Part shown: positions 1 to 13,700 of the stretch, one piece after another | How the letters are laid out: every line of letters starts with the position of its first letter | Position numbering within the stretch: the first letter of the stretch is position 1 | Source of the DNA: Cardiocondyla obscurior | Lineage: Eukaryota; Arthropoda; Insecta; Hymenoptera; Formicidae | Assembly: GCF_019399895.1 (NCBI RefSeq) | Contig: NC_091873.1 | Location: forward strand, 6,251,501 to 6,315,500 | Direction: 5' to 3' | Length of the DNA stretch: 64,000 bases | Program-made: the position numbers and the translations under genes | The notes under the pieces: generated by a model | What the model saw: the letters and a program-made list of their open reading frames with translations, nothing else | Told to the model about the DNA's origin: nothing | Databases searched by the model: none

Positions 1-3000
1 AAATTTTACGTTTTTATTTAGAAATTCTATTCTTCTCCCTTTTTTTTCGTCTTTTTATTATTTCTTTTTTAAAACAACCACAAAGAACCATATAAAAATT
101 ATTCATTATTTTTTTTTATTAGCAATTAGTAATTTCTAATAAAATATTTGTCACAAACATTACGACGTAAATTTTCTGGTTGACTTGAATATTAAAATTA
201 TTAATTTTCATATTACAAATTCAAAGACTGATATTATTCCATATAAAAATCTATTTTTATAATCACCCTCGGGTAAAAACAAAAGTGTTCCTAATTGGTA
301 TACATATTTTATTTCTCTCCAAAAGTTCGTGATAAAAATTTGCTTTAGTTTCCTTTTTAAAGTGATCAATCAAAATAATTATTATACTTAAAAAAAAAAA
401 AACTATGTTGACTAATACGAAAGCTCATTGGATAGGACTGTAACAGTCGCAATGGAGAAATATCCTTTCTCGAAGAAATATCGTTGAACCTAAAGTCCAC
501 GCGAGGTCCATAAATTTCGAAATAACATTGTTCTATGTCACGCGAGGCACCTTCGTCTATTTTTATACCTTCTCTCTTTCGATATGCGAATAAAAAGATT
601 TGACGCTTATACTCGTAACGCGATCATCGTTATTGTTTGTCAGTCACAAATATATGGCCCCATTACATGTCTAGGTCGCAGCATCGATCATGTAACAGCG
701 CGTTATCAATTCAATACATGTTCAATATAGTCGCGTACGTTAGATTCTCTACCTACATATATATCACTCGACTATTCTTTTACGTACGCAAAGTGAGACC
801 GTCATTCATATGTTCGGTTACATTTTATAACGCGATCTCTTTAAATTGTATTTTGTAATTTACATAATTAGAAATGATATAATATACATATTTTTTTTTT
901 TTTCTTTTTTTTCTATACATTTTTAACGCGTGTTAGTCGTGTCAATTTAAATTTCGAGTCGAACGATATGGAAATGTAAATGGTAAGCGATATTAACACG
1001 TTTTAAGACGTTTACTTTACACAAATGTGCGCGCGATAACGTTATTGGCATGTTATTGTTAATGATTAAGATACATATGTACAAACGGAACAAACTTCTA
1101 GATGTAAAGCATGATAGATATGTGCTTGAGTACACAATTAGCATTACCCGAACAGCCGCGATCGTAAAATGCACAAAACGTTTAATAATAGATACCGCCA
1201 TGTAATCTGCAAGCAAGATTTCAAACGCGTTAAATAAATTCTTTTAACATTATATTTTTAAAAATAACGTAATACCGCAACAACGTAATTCACATTTACA
1301 AATTTTATAATAAACGTAATTAACGTTCTAATTTTTTTTTCATAAAAATCAAAGCTGTGCATTTGATGAAATTAATTAAAAATCTTTGCCGCGAAATAAA
1401 ATTGCGCGTATGTAATTTTCAGAATATAATCTAAACGCGAAATTCAGAAGCTAACGATTTATTCAGGCACGTTGTTTAAAAACGTTCGATAGGTTTACGA
1501 AGGGAAGCTGCTCTGGCGAATGTGGCATTGCAAATCTGATGCTTACGATCGCAGCTGCGCGGCGTGTACGGACGGAGCAAGCGCATTCTCGCGAATAGAG
1601 CGAATGCCGATGTCACTCGCGAGCGAGTGTCCTCCAATGAAACGCAGCTAAATAAATCGCGATCCCTGAAAACGGTGCCTGTCCCCGAGAAAACGCGACG
1701 CAGCAAAGCGAACGCATCGCCGCGCGGCACGTAACGAATTACCCGGCCGCGGTGAAGAATGGCGTCGTTTTCCAGAATAATTGGCACGACAATATTCGCC
1801 AACCGATTTTACACGGAACACGGGGGGAGAGCCTCGGTAGGCGATACGGTCAAACGAGAAGTGTTTTCGCGTTAATTTCCAGGGCTTTCGTCGTAAATCG
1901 TTCGCGATTCCCGCGTCAATATGACGGTTCCGTCGTACATAACTTTCCGCGCGCCTCGTTAATCCGAATCCGCGCACGTATAGGCGCAACTTATTTCCAC
2001 ATTCGAAGTGACAAGGGGCAGTAATTAAGTGTAACATATGTTCTTGTTTTCTCAGGAGGCGTTCGGTAATATTAGCGGATAAGAATCGTTATTCGCAACC
2101 AGATATGTTTTTAGGGAAAACGTACGAGAATCACGTTTCGTGCGATATGTAGATTCGAAATTAATTGAATTGAACAGCGTTATGATATTCCCCCCCCCCT
2201 TTTTTTTTTTTAATTTTAAAATAAACAGCGAGTCGATCTGAGTACAAGACGAGAAATAGGCGTTTGTTAAGCGGTTGTGAGTGTACATATTAAACAGTAG
2301 AGCGTTAGGACGATACGTAATGACTAATTCTATTTCTTCAGCGGGAAAAAGTTTTCCACTCCGTCAAATTTATTCCCGAATCTATATCCCTTAATACTTA
2401 AAGTTTATGTATTTTCGCCAATAGGGCAATGCATTACGGTACTTGACTTTGATCCTTATTTGATCGCCATCAAAAGAACCTTTCCCCGCAAGAGAACCGT
2501 TCCCGATTTACATAATAAATGGCTGCGGAGACTCTTTCCTTGGCTTTTTAAAAGTGATCCCGCGCTAAATCGCCGTACGCCGAGATCGATAGGCGAGCGG
2601 AACACTGAAAGTTTTAACTGATATTATTGCCATCTTTATCATCGAATCGCCCTTATCCGATCCACTTGACTTCACCTCGTTACCGGAATGTTATTAACTT
2701 TGGGGGATGATGAGCGCCCGCCAAGTGCCTCCTTAAACGTTACGGCATTTTCATCTACCGGTCGACTTACCGCGGCGGAGAGCCTATAATTCGGGATGTG
2801 GCGTACGCGACGTTACTCACGTGTGCTCCTCGTCGAGCTTAAATCTCGCACATAGCGAAACTTATAGCGCACCGGCGTAAATTACTCCCCTTCGAGCGGG
2901 CGCGGCGTGTATAACTTCGCGGCCGGCGGCCCACCCTCTCGGAATCCCGGCAAGCTCCGTCGAGAAATTTAATCGAGATTGGGAAAACCTTATTTTCCTT

Positions 3001-4134
3001 CTCGCTCCCCCCCCTCCCTCCGCGTTTTACACGTCTCGTCTTGCAGCCAGATAAAATGCTGTCGCGAGTAAGACACTCGTCTCGCCCTCTTGTTACAAGA
3101 TGAGATCTCGCGGGGAGAAACAAGCTTCTCCGCTTCGTTCCCGCGGTGAGTAGACGTCGCGATAAATGAGAAAGTGCGCTATCTAAGCGGAACGCGACGT
3201 ATGATAATACCAGGAGCCCGGTGAATTTTGTAATCAAGTACTCGCGTCGAAAAATTTCATACGGAACGAAAATGCATCGCGCCGTTATTATTATATATTA
3301 TATGTATATATATATGTATGTGTATATAGACGAAACAATTACTAAACACTTTCGACGCCCTTGCGATTAAAACTTTAGTCTTGAATAACCGGAGGACCCC
3401 GTGTCCTTCGATCCGTAAATGCATGCGACGTCCATAAGCTCTCTGATAAAATCTTAACGCACGTATCCATAGTTATCGCGTAGAGAACATTTCCACTGGA
3501 CGGCAACCGTTCGTATCATCGTCGAAGACATTGGGCCGTTACACGTTAGCTTCAGCCGACTATATTTTACAAATATGCCCAACGAGATGGAAAATATTCT
3601 ATGCGGGTAATATTAAACACATAACGACAATACGTTGCGTACGTCTTTAGTGCCAATTTTGTAAGTCATGGTGATTTTCCTTCCCTTACGAAATAATAGT
3701 AATCACTGTACGTATAAAAAAAATTAAAGTACCCTTTCACGAATCGTTATTAAATAATAAAACTAACTATAAATATAATAAAAAGATCGAAAACGCGTAT
3801 TCATAAATACATCACACGACAATGTATTCGTGTCTTTAAATGCGCCGAAATTAATTACGCTCGAAGGATCTCGTTTTCCGTCGTCCTCGTGCGATAAGCA
3901 ATGAAATCACGCCGTGTAAAAAATAAACGTTCGAAGCGAATCAATTTTGTGTAAGGCTTAATAACCGGGGACAGCTCCGGCGTGACATCGTTTGTACGTC
4001 AATTGTCCGATCTCGCGAAAGCAGTCCCGCTCATTGCGTAACGAGCGCATCGGACAGGCGCAGCGAGGACGTCTTTATCGGCGGCATCCTCTGCCGCTTT
4101 GTGCACTTCGTACGTGCGCCGCATCGCGCCGCGT
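1..4134. other. Gene-free flank downstream of the GPCR
   Basis: The first 1.45 kb is AT-rich with long A and T runs, followed by GC- and CpG-richer stretches near 1490-2030 and 2540-3240. A C-run/T-run block sits at about 2190-2212. The GPCR 3' UTR must begin at 4134 going left, but I could not place its end. Open frames here (up to 132 codons) are arginine-rich, lack domains and overlap on both strands, as chance frames do in CpG-rich insect DNA. Confidence 0.5.
3285..3328. repeat. AT-rich microsatellite
   Basis: Interrupted TA/TG dinucleotide tract, seen directly in the sequence. Confidence 0.8.
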
Positions 4135-4795
4135 TTAAAGCTCATAGACGTCACGTCCGTTCGGTCTGGCCACGGTCGGACGGCAGGACGACGGGCTCGC
4201 GTACGAGTGAATGATGTGCACACGGAGGCGCACGTCGCTGGAGTTCCTGCCCTCGCCGCCGCGAGGCCTCCTTGAAAAGCTCACCGTGGTTTTGCAGCAG
4301 CAGTAGTGAAAAAGCTTGACGTAGGCGCTGCGAAAGTGGCGGTCGGCCACGCAGTAGAGCAGGTTGTTGAAGCACGACTTGGACAGGGCGAACCAGGCGA
4401 GGTTGTACAGAACGCGCGTGCTAACTGGAACATGGGAATTCACCAAGACCGCCAGGCCGAACGGTAACCAGAACACGGCGAACATCACGCAGCTGCACAT
4501 ATTTGTCTTCGTGAGCTCGTAGTCCCAGGAGAAGACGGCCGGCGGTTTGTACGAGCCCCGCGTGGCCCGTCGCACACGTACGAGCAGCTTTACGTAGAAG
4601 TAGAATGTCGCCAATGTCGGCAGCAAGACTAATACGACTGCGCCTACCAATTGCTCCGTCGCAATACCGCTGAGCCTGCGACGGCAAAAGTCGGGGCCTA
4701 TGTCCAGAACCGACTGCAAAGCGACCACGCTCACGGCGATCAGCCAAAGGGTGATGATAATAGCCGTTACACGGCCCGTCGTCAAATGCGCGTAT
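4135..4795 (-). CDS. GPCR coding exon 3 (TM4-TM7, C-tail, stop)
   Basis: 661 nt from the last base of codon 155 to the stop at 4137-4135. The acceptor is ATTTTCAG just before 4795. It encodes TM4 with W172, a loop with C192, TM5 with P214 and Y222, a short intracellular loop 3 with WDYELTK, TM6 with FWLP, TM7 with NNLLY, an amphipathic stretch DRHFRSAY, a CCC cluster, and a basic, serine-rich tail of about 50 residues. The tail ends DVYEL. Open frames on the plus strand and in other minus frames across this exon are shadows of it. No clear polyadenylation signal could be fixed downstream. Confidence 0.9.
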
Positions 4796-7700
4796 CTGAA
4801 AATTGCAAAATATGTTGTAATAAATATTAATTACGAAATACGGGAGGAAGGAGGGAAACGCGCGTTGTCCGTAATTCTCCATAACGCAAAATCATTTGAA
4901 CTTTCGAGTAATAAGTCGGAAAAAAAAAAAAAAGAAGAGGGAAAATGTTTTAACGCAATATCAATATAGACTATTGTTAATTTCATTCACCGTTGCTCTT
5001 TAGAATACACCTAGGGATATCTCGCGCGGAGATAACAGGAGATAATACGTTGTCTCGTCGGATGGATATTTCCCCCTTAATTGCATCACGAGCTTGTTTA
5101 AGTCCCGGCTTTCTTATACGGCGTATTCAATTAAAGAAAATATTTCCCTCGGTGATACACTGCGACTGCAATTACGGAGTTGGTCGTACTAGTCTGCGGA
5201 TTAACGAGGGGCTTGAAAAACGAGTCGGTAGTTACGGAGTTAGCAGCGCTGGCGGACGATTTCTCGTTTACAATGCGAGGAAACTTCCCCGAGTCCACGT
5301 GTTCGCCGTGATTCTTCTGACGCGACCGGTTAAAATACTTCCCCGTAACGCCGTATTGTCGCGAAACTTTCCGCGCGCGTATGAAAAGCGGTAGCAGTCG
5401 TCGCTCGGTAGTCGTGGCCGCCCCGCCGTCGTCGTCTTCGTTGTTGTCGTCGTCGTTTCTCTCCCGAGGATCGTCTGCTATCGGTTACGAATTCCGGCAA
5501 TTCAAGCTAAAGAGAACGTCGTCCGGAATGCGAAATTACGAACTCGATCGTGACGCTGATAGAGAACCGTGGAAGCACTTCAACGTCAAACTCGAAGTTC
5601 CAAGCAGTGGTCGCCATACGCCATTATACGCGATAGCTTAAACTGATAATAGTAATTTGATTTCTACCCCATTCACTGTGTTTACATTACCCATATCCAC
5701 CGAACGACGTTAACCATCGCAGGGTATTTTCATACGGCGGCTACAAGCGACGCAATATATTCAAGCATGTATTATGACGTTATCATTTTCCCTCTAGCTC
5801 TAATGATGTTATCTGCTCGCAGTAGGAGAGCATTAGCCCGAAATATTCGTAAAATATTCACTCGCGGAAAAGCATCAGAGATAATACTAAATAAATATTG
5901 AAAATGTAGAGTAGTAATTTCCGGATAAAAGGCACAATTTTAAAGAGAGCCTGGCTATCGATCTGTCTGTGCATCGCACTTCATCTTTTTGTGGGTAAAC
6001 AGGCACGGTCATAATTTTCTTCCCTTTATTGTCCCCGCCGGAACGCCGACCTTCGACCCGAACGATGACCCGGCTTGTATATTACTGTATTTAGGGTGTT
6101 GCCTTAGAAACACTTGCCTAGTGAAGATATCAAAGTCAGATATGGAGAATAGTCGAATATTTTCTTAAAACGGTCCCTTTCGAAAACATACTGCCCGACT
6201 TTCTGCGTGATTACCATCGAAAAAGTCGTTGCGGCAAAAAGGGCACGATATAATAAAAAAAAAGAGAAAAAAAAAAGAAAAAAAAAGAAAAAAAAAAGAA
6301 AAAGCAGAAAGAGAGCGCGTATACGTTTGCCCGAAAATGGTTATATAAATTTCTCGATAATCGTTAGCGGAAATAGAGAGTTGTTACGAGAAAAAACGTC
6401 CCCGAGGCAGAACAAGAATGTGCATGCGTGGGGAATTGCAGGAACGTGGGTATATCGATTGCCGGAATCGCCGGTGCACTCGCTTTATCTTTCGTCTGGC
6501 AAACAGTTAACACAAGCGGGCGTAATTTTCGGCCGCTATTGTCGCGGACGGCGGTAAGGCCACCGGGGACCAAAGAGCTTTACAAGCACAGGTTTTGGTA
6601 TATATGTTACTACGACCGCGCCAAATGAAGACCCGCCTGCAAGAACCAGATAGCCTCGCCTTTGATCGAAGTGAATTATTTACATGGAAATGGAGACAAT
6701 CTCCTGCTGCACAGGATAATGCAAGTGTTTATTAAGGCAAATTGTTAGTCGGCAGTCGCGGCAGTTTGATGAAGTTCGAAAGCTTGTTTACGTGCTAACC
6801 ATAAATGGATTTAACTCCATCTTCACATATTGGTTCTGATAGCGTGCGGGATAAAATTGATTGTCCCTTCCTTTTCTTCCGTGTCCTCTCGCTTCTCAAA
6901 CAGAGCTCGAATGCGCCCCTTAAACAGCACCGACGGTATATTAAAAAAAAAAAAAAAAGATAAACCCGGCGATCTGCAAAATGTAATTTTTTCCCGCATC
7001 TCCGACCGGCGCGGTAAAAAAAAAAGAAAAAAAATATATATATTTAATGTATCGCTTCAAAACTAAATGGGATTAATATTATTTCCGTTTTAGATTATAT
7101 AATCAAACAGTTCGGTTTGATTAATCGGCAAAGCATCACGCGGCGCGGTCCTTTATTTAGTTATCGAAAACCGCAACCAGCCGATAAAATTCGCGTTAAA
7201 AAATTCATTTCCCCTGCGCTTTTTACCAAACCAAAGAGAGGCCCTTTTTGCCTGGCCTTTGCGCGAGCGAGAGTTTGTTAGTTTTTGCGGCGGGTCCGAC
7301 AAATCGAGACACCCCGGGGTTCGATCCATTTTTCATGCCACCCTACGGGACAAATAACAAACTTTGTTAACGATTACACCGGCGTACATCAGTTCGACTG
7401 TCCGTCCCTCCGAGCGAGTGACGGAAAGCGGCCGTGGGGCAAGAACGGGCGTATATACTCCGTGTGCGTCGCGTCGTTCCGGAAACGGACCGCTCAATTA
7501 GTATCCGACAAACGCCACCTCGTAAACAAAGCGCGTGGGTTAAAGGCGACGCTTTGAAGAACCCTTCTCTTTCCCCCTTTCCCCTCCCCCTTCCCCCTCC
7601 CGGCGTGACGCAAGGGGTAAAAAGAAAGTCTCGCGTGGTGGCGAAGCCGATGGCAAAAAAGCGCCGACAATCGCAGGAATGTAGCGGCTATTGATCGCGC

Positions 7701-10700
7701 CAACGGTCACGTGTGCTATATCTTTTCGATCGCCGAAGCTGGCACTTAATTCGACGGCGGATGGGCCTCTCTCTCGCCCTTCGCCTGTGCCTCCCTCGCC
7801 CGCCTGTTTCCGTCGCTGACAACGCGTTTCGCCGTCTCTTTCGCCCGTCTCGTCCGTCGGCACACAGGCGCGAGCGGGTCCGCCCGACGTCTCTCCCGAT
7901 GAAGAATAAAAAAAAAAGAAAAAAAAGAGCGAGAGAAAAAGAGAGAGAGAGAGAGAGAGAAGTATTCCGGATGAGACGACGCGATAACGGTAATAGCGGA
8001 CTCGTCTCCCCGAGCGGTGGCAGTTACAGGGTTGTAATATTGATCGGGCACCGGGTCACCGTTCATGTCCAGAGTTGGATTCGCGCCATTTCGACGGTCA
8101 GACGAAAGGTCAGCACCATTTTCTACTATTTTCGCAATAAGCTGATCAATCTTCCGCTTCCTGACTTACTTATGCATCCCGTTTTTGCTAACGCCGTATT
8201 AACAGAAACGTAATCGATAACGCGGCGCGGAACTTGCATTAATGCATTCCGACCGTGCCCTTTCGAGCAAGGGATAAGAAGTAATTTTTCAACGCTTTGA
8301 ATGATACAAATTGTATAATGCACCGAGAATCCCCCGAATAATAATAATATGGATTAACGTGATGTTTAGCTGATTGGACGACGAATTGCATTATTACGTG
8401 TTCAGCCTGCGCCATGAAAGCTAACTAGGAAACATTTTAATCCGGAACTGTGTCTATGCGCAAATGGAAATGTCGCAGCAAATGAATTTGCATAGAAAGT
8501 TGGAGTTTTGCATATAAATAGTACCGAGCCAGACACAATGTGTGTCATTACTTTAGAATTGCGTTTTCGCACCACAGCACTGTAATCGTATTGTCCCGAA
8601 AAGCCATAAATATATAAAATATTGGGTAACCATCGCATTATGAAAGCGATATTCGCATATACTGCCATAAAATCGTGATGTCATTAAACTGAGCGTTGTA
8701 CTTAACGCGCTGACTGTTTTGGCACAAAAATACGATTACGAGATCTATACGGTATAAACTTTTGTATTTCTAGCACGATAAACCGCGGTGAGTAACGTCA
8801 GATGACTTTAAAGAGTTTAAAGTAAACCCAATTATTCCGAGGGTATAAATTTCGTCCCGCGGAGCGAATATTCTCAATAATAAAGGGCTGTCAACGTGTC
8901 GGTTGTACGTGAATCGGTGGTATAAGCAATCAGAAACGCGGAAGAAAAGGAAGAACGGCTTAACTGCAGTTGAGTTGTTTTTCCCGAGAACTTGACGATT
9001 TCGCGTGACGTATACAACGCTCGGCTATCACGGAACTACGAGAGGATTCACGGGATATAAAGTAGACGGGAGGGGGGAAGGGAGGGAGGGAGTGAAACGC
9101 GACCGTGATGTCACGTAACAGTTGACGCGTTAAATTGCGGAAGCACCCCTTTTACGCGGGGGGTGCCACCCTTCGTTTCCACTGTACCTTTCGGCGGGCA
9201 TGCACAGACGTGCGTAATTTTCGGCGGCGATTGTGGCCAACGTTAGTACGGTCACCAGGAAGCAAAGGGCCTCGAGGGTCCACTCGAATCGGCAGGCACC
9301 CAGGGACTCGGCGTAACCCGCCAGGATTACGATCACCGAGACCGGTATTACCAGGCCAGTCACCAGCAGATCCGCCAGGGCCACGTTCACGAGGAATGCG
9401 TTTCCTAGAAAAAGAACCGGCGTGAAACTCATTAAAGTAATTAGCTTCTAACAGCTCTCGCGATCTGGAAACGCTCGAGAGCACCGGACGTTCCGCACTT
9501 TTTGCGCCGCGGATTACATTGCGGGGGGGCACACGATCGCGGCAGATGTGCCTCGAATAATGTTCGCTCACGGAAATCTCAAAATTACTCGAAACGACGT
9601 CTAAATTAATACGCGCAAACCGTCTACTTTCCGTAGCAGACGCCACGGGAAGTTTTCTGGAAAGCTTGCCGAAATCAATACACCGCCAGACTGTATATTC
9701 GCTTTCCTCATACGGAATTCATAATCTCGCAAAACTTTTTTTTTTCACGTAAGTAATTTATTTTGAAAACTTATATTTCGGCTGATTTCCCGTTGAATCA
9801 GGGATTTTATTACGACGTAACATTAATAATTTAAATTAATTTAAATTAAAACTATATATAATTTTAATATCTAAGAAAAAAAAAATATCTTGCAAATTAA
9901 AAAAAAAATGTATACGTGTGAAAAGTGCAATTCTCGATAGGCGAATGAAGAGCAAAGGAGTTTATGCTAACGCGGATCGATTAGAAAATTCGTCCAATGC
10001 TTTATTTCTTTCACTATTTTTGTGGTCGCCGGTATATAAGCGGGTCATTTTGTCGCGATTCAATACCGTCACAATTTACCATCCGAAATGTAATCCAGTG
10101 GGTTAGACTTCGTCTTTTCCGATCGATCGGGCGCGCTTCGCCCCGGCACGTTATTCGGAGTGGGATTCCGGACAGTGATATAAATTCGCGGGATAACCGT
10201 GTTGGACACGTACCGATCTATCGCGCACGACGCCAGGATTTCGCCTGTACTGCCAAGAGCGTCTAAGACGTCCCGCACTTTTCCTCTTCCGTTGGCAGAA
10301 GTGCCAGTCTTCGACCGAGTATTCTTGTGCCAAGCTATTATATTACGCAGACTATCATCTTGAAATTTTTTTTTTGTAGCTTTACATTGAACTAAAGCGG
10401 TACAGAGACTCGCTTGATTTTCGCCGAGGAGAAAACTCGGAGAAAGAGAGTGAGAGAAAAAAAAAGAGAGAGAGAGATAGAGAACGAGAGAGGAAAGAGA
10501 GACCGGGGCGACCAATCTCCAACATTTAATCAACGCACGCCCACAGGGGCATAATATCGGAGGTCGTAGCTTCTGCTCGGGCAAATCGTAAAAGCCATAG
10601 TAATTGCAAAACGATGTCGACCGAAACGAATAGTCACGCCGGCTGTAAAACTTTACTCAGACGGCGACAACGGCGACGATGATGACGACGAGGAGGACAA

Positions 10701-13700
10701 CGACGGCGAAGACCGTGCCGACAAAAACGGGGGATAAGGCCGCACGGCGGCGGCGGCGGCGGCTGCCGTCGCAGCTGTTATTGCGAGTCAACGATTATAG
10801 CGTTTCATAAGTTCATACGTAGAGCCTGGCTAAGCGAAATACCAAATTGTAGAAAAGTCACGGAAAGAAAAGGGGGCGTAATATCCGCATTACCTCGCAT
10901 TGCCCCTCTTCGCGGCGCGATATATTCCCTCGATTCTTGGGGATTTCCCCGAGATCAATACCCGACGAAGACACCGAGAAAAGGAAATAATATCCGTACG
11001 TCGTCACGTCCTTAGGGGAGTATAACGCTATAATAAGATTGCTTCTGCGCGAGAGAGAACGTACGTATGCCGTTACGCTCGGTCGCGCTACGCTCTATGA
11101 GTAATAAAATGCGTAATAAGATTTTTTCTTCTTTTCCCCCCCCTTTTTTCTTTTTTTTCTTTTGCCAAGTATGTGCGCTAAAGCATCGGGGCTTTCACGC
11201 TCCAAGTTTAACGATCCGTCCTTCGAGGAAAAGGCCGATCTTACGATACGATGCCGTACGGGCGCGCCGGGAATAAACGGAGTTTTCATTAGTCAATCGC
11301 CAGACCGTATGCATATGCATGCTCAGGTACGAGAAATAATTATTGTAATTATACATTTCCTTGCAGCCGCGGTCTACCGGTACCCCAAGTTGTTGTCTGA
11401 CTTCACTCACCCTTATAAGATAAATTTTCATTTAGTATGGTTTCCTTATGTAAATAGATACCACGTACAATGGGGTAATGCTTCTCGCCGACGTGAAACG
11501 ACGCACTGGGTTATCAAGTATTCAAATTATATTAAAAATAAAAAGGGAAAAAAGAAAGAAAAAGAAGAAAAAAAAAAAAATAAAAGAGGAAGAAACGTGT
11601 ACATTGTTATAAGTACCGAGCATCGCGGTTTTAACCGCGCGGCTTAATTGAGCGGCGAAAGCACTTTTAAGAAGTCATCAACACCTATAAATTACGGACA
11701 AAGCGGCGCGTTGTAAGTTGCAGCCCGCACGTATAATTCCAACTTTTTTTTCCCCCTCGACGTCTTATCGCTATCTCGCACCGAAGTACTTAGCACTGAC
11801 ATTTTTCGTTAAAGCGCGGTATAATCGTATCGTGTTACATACTTTATTTACGTACACGCGCGTACATACGTGCATAAATATTTGCAGTACGCAACTCTAA
11901 TTAATAATTTATTTAAAAAAAAAAGGAAATTTTATCTTATTACTTTTTTTCCGAGAAGCTCTCTCGATGCTAACTAAATATATAAATGTACAGCATACAC
12001 CGGAAGAATTAATAATTCCAAAGATACGGCATTAAAAATATCTGGAAATGTGCTCCGGCAGATAAAGTAAATTACGTCGCGACGTTATACCCATAGACGA
12101 CAACACTCCCGTTGCAAAGCTGAGGCGACATTTTTACCGAGGGCGACCTCGGACTTGTCGCTTTTCGGGAAGCGCGAAACGTAGTAGCACCAACACGCCA
12201 ACGACTCTGTACGGCCGCAAACGTGTTCGCGCCTTTGGCGAGGATATTACACTGCGATAAAAATGATTACGCGACAAATTGCACCGTCCGCGCTTCAAGC
12301 GAGGGAAGGCGCCGCCGCCTTTCGCCACCGCCTCCCATCCCCGGTTAATAGGATGAAATATCGCAGGCTCTCTCCCTTTTCGCCCTCTTTCTCTCTCTCC
12401 ATCTCTATCTTTCGGGCTGGAGTAGGCGAAAACCCGGCGAGAGCCGGCAGAAAGACCGGCAGAATCGAGAGATCTGCTCTCTTCAAGTATCGACGAATTA
12501 AGCCCTGCAGTAGTAGTCGCATTCGCGCCGCCCGCATTTCGCCGATCGCATTTTCCGGAGGTACGTTTCGGCGTGACGAGATCTGATCGATTCAGCGGTT
12601 GATGCGTGGAATAAATTATCCCGCATCAGCGCTCGTGGCGTCACTTCGAAATTGATTCTCTCTATCTCCCTTCTCTATATCTCCATCTCTCATCCGAGTC
12701 CCCTGTCTAGCCGCAGTTCCGCAGCATCGTCATGGGAACGTGCACCCTTCCTCCCTCCCTCCCCCCCCTCCCACCGCGGTGGGGTATTCTTCTACGTACC
12801 GAATGAATCCGCGCTGATCAGAATTTGTTTTAATCGATTTACCGAGTCAGCTCTCGGTGCGCCCGCGGCTTTCTCTCTCCATATCTATCTCTTTCTCTCC
12901 TAGCTGGGCCTCGTTTCACGAGCGCCGAACCGAACTATTCGCCAACCGCACCGCGGAGTACTCCAAGTATTCGCATTACCGGCGGGGATTCACCGCGTTC
13001 GGCCGCCGCCTCCGTGATCGGGGTTTCCAAGGGGAGCATCCAGACGAGACGAGATGGGACAGGAGCGCGGAGAATCGAGAGAGAATAGGGGTGGTAGGAG
13101 AGAGAGATATGGAACGGCCGCTCTCTCGTTGCGGCATTAGATACAGGGCGGGCAGAGTTATACGGCAACCGGGTCCGCTCGTGCGGCTACGCGCCGCGAA
13201 ATTGACTCGCTCATCCGTGTACACCCTTATAGCGACCCCACGACTGCGCAATCCATTACGGCGCCATCGGGTTACCGGGCATCGCGGATCCGCTGCGGCG
13301 TTGGCTTTTTGTTTCTCCCGAGTTCTCGCCGCGCCGGCAGAGTTCACGCAAACGAAGCCAAAGTCCGTCCGACACTTCACGTCCGCAGTAGAAATGGGGT
13401 TTACGTCAGGCACGAACGGACATCCACGAGAGCATTTCCCGATCCCTCCCTTTACCCCCCCCCGTCGTCCCCCTTACCACCCCCGCCCCGTACGTACGTC
13501 CCGCGCCGCACACGGTAGACGTTCCTATCGCTGGACGCGGAGAAAAAGGAGGAATCGCGTGTTAGGGCCGGATTTCCGGCTACAGACAGCCCCCAGTTGC
13601 CGTCGCGTCACGTTCCGACGTATTTATTGGAAAGGGACCGATCGTGAAGTTCGAAATTGCGCGCCCCGCGATCGGCGCATTAAAACTTCAATCTCGTTAC

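Larger units (their letters stand above)
4796..9187 (-). other. GPCR intron 2
   Basis: Intron of 4,392 nt bounded by GTACAG (5') and TTTTCAG (3'). It contains a GTC/GTT trinucleotide-biased tract (about 5400-5456), an A-rich AAAAG-type tract (6249-6305), a (GA)10 run (7941-7960) and a G-run block (9068-9090). No additional conserved exon was recognised in it. Confidence 0.75.

Noticed and set aside
4700..4969. Plus-strand frame across the GPCR exon 3 boundary
   Set aside because: Antisense shadow of the receptor exon and its intron.
7316..7330. tRNA T-loop-like GGTTCGATCC
   Set aside because: No matching A box, anticodon arm or acceptor stem can be built around it.
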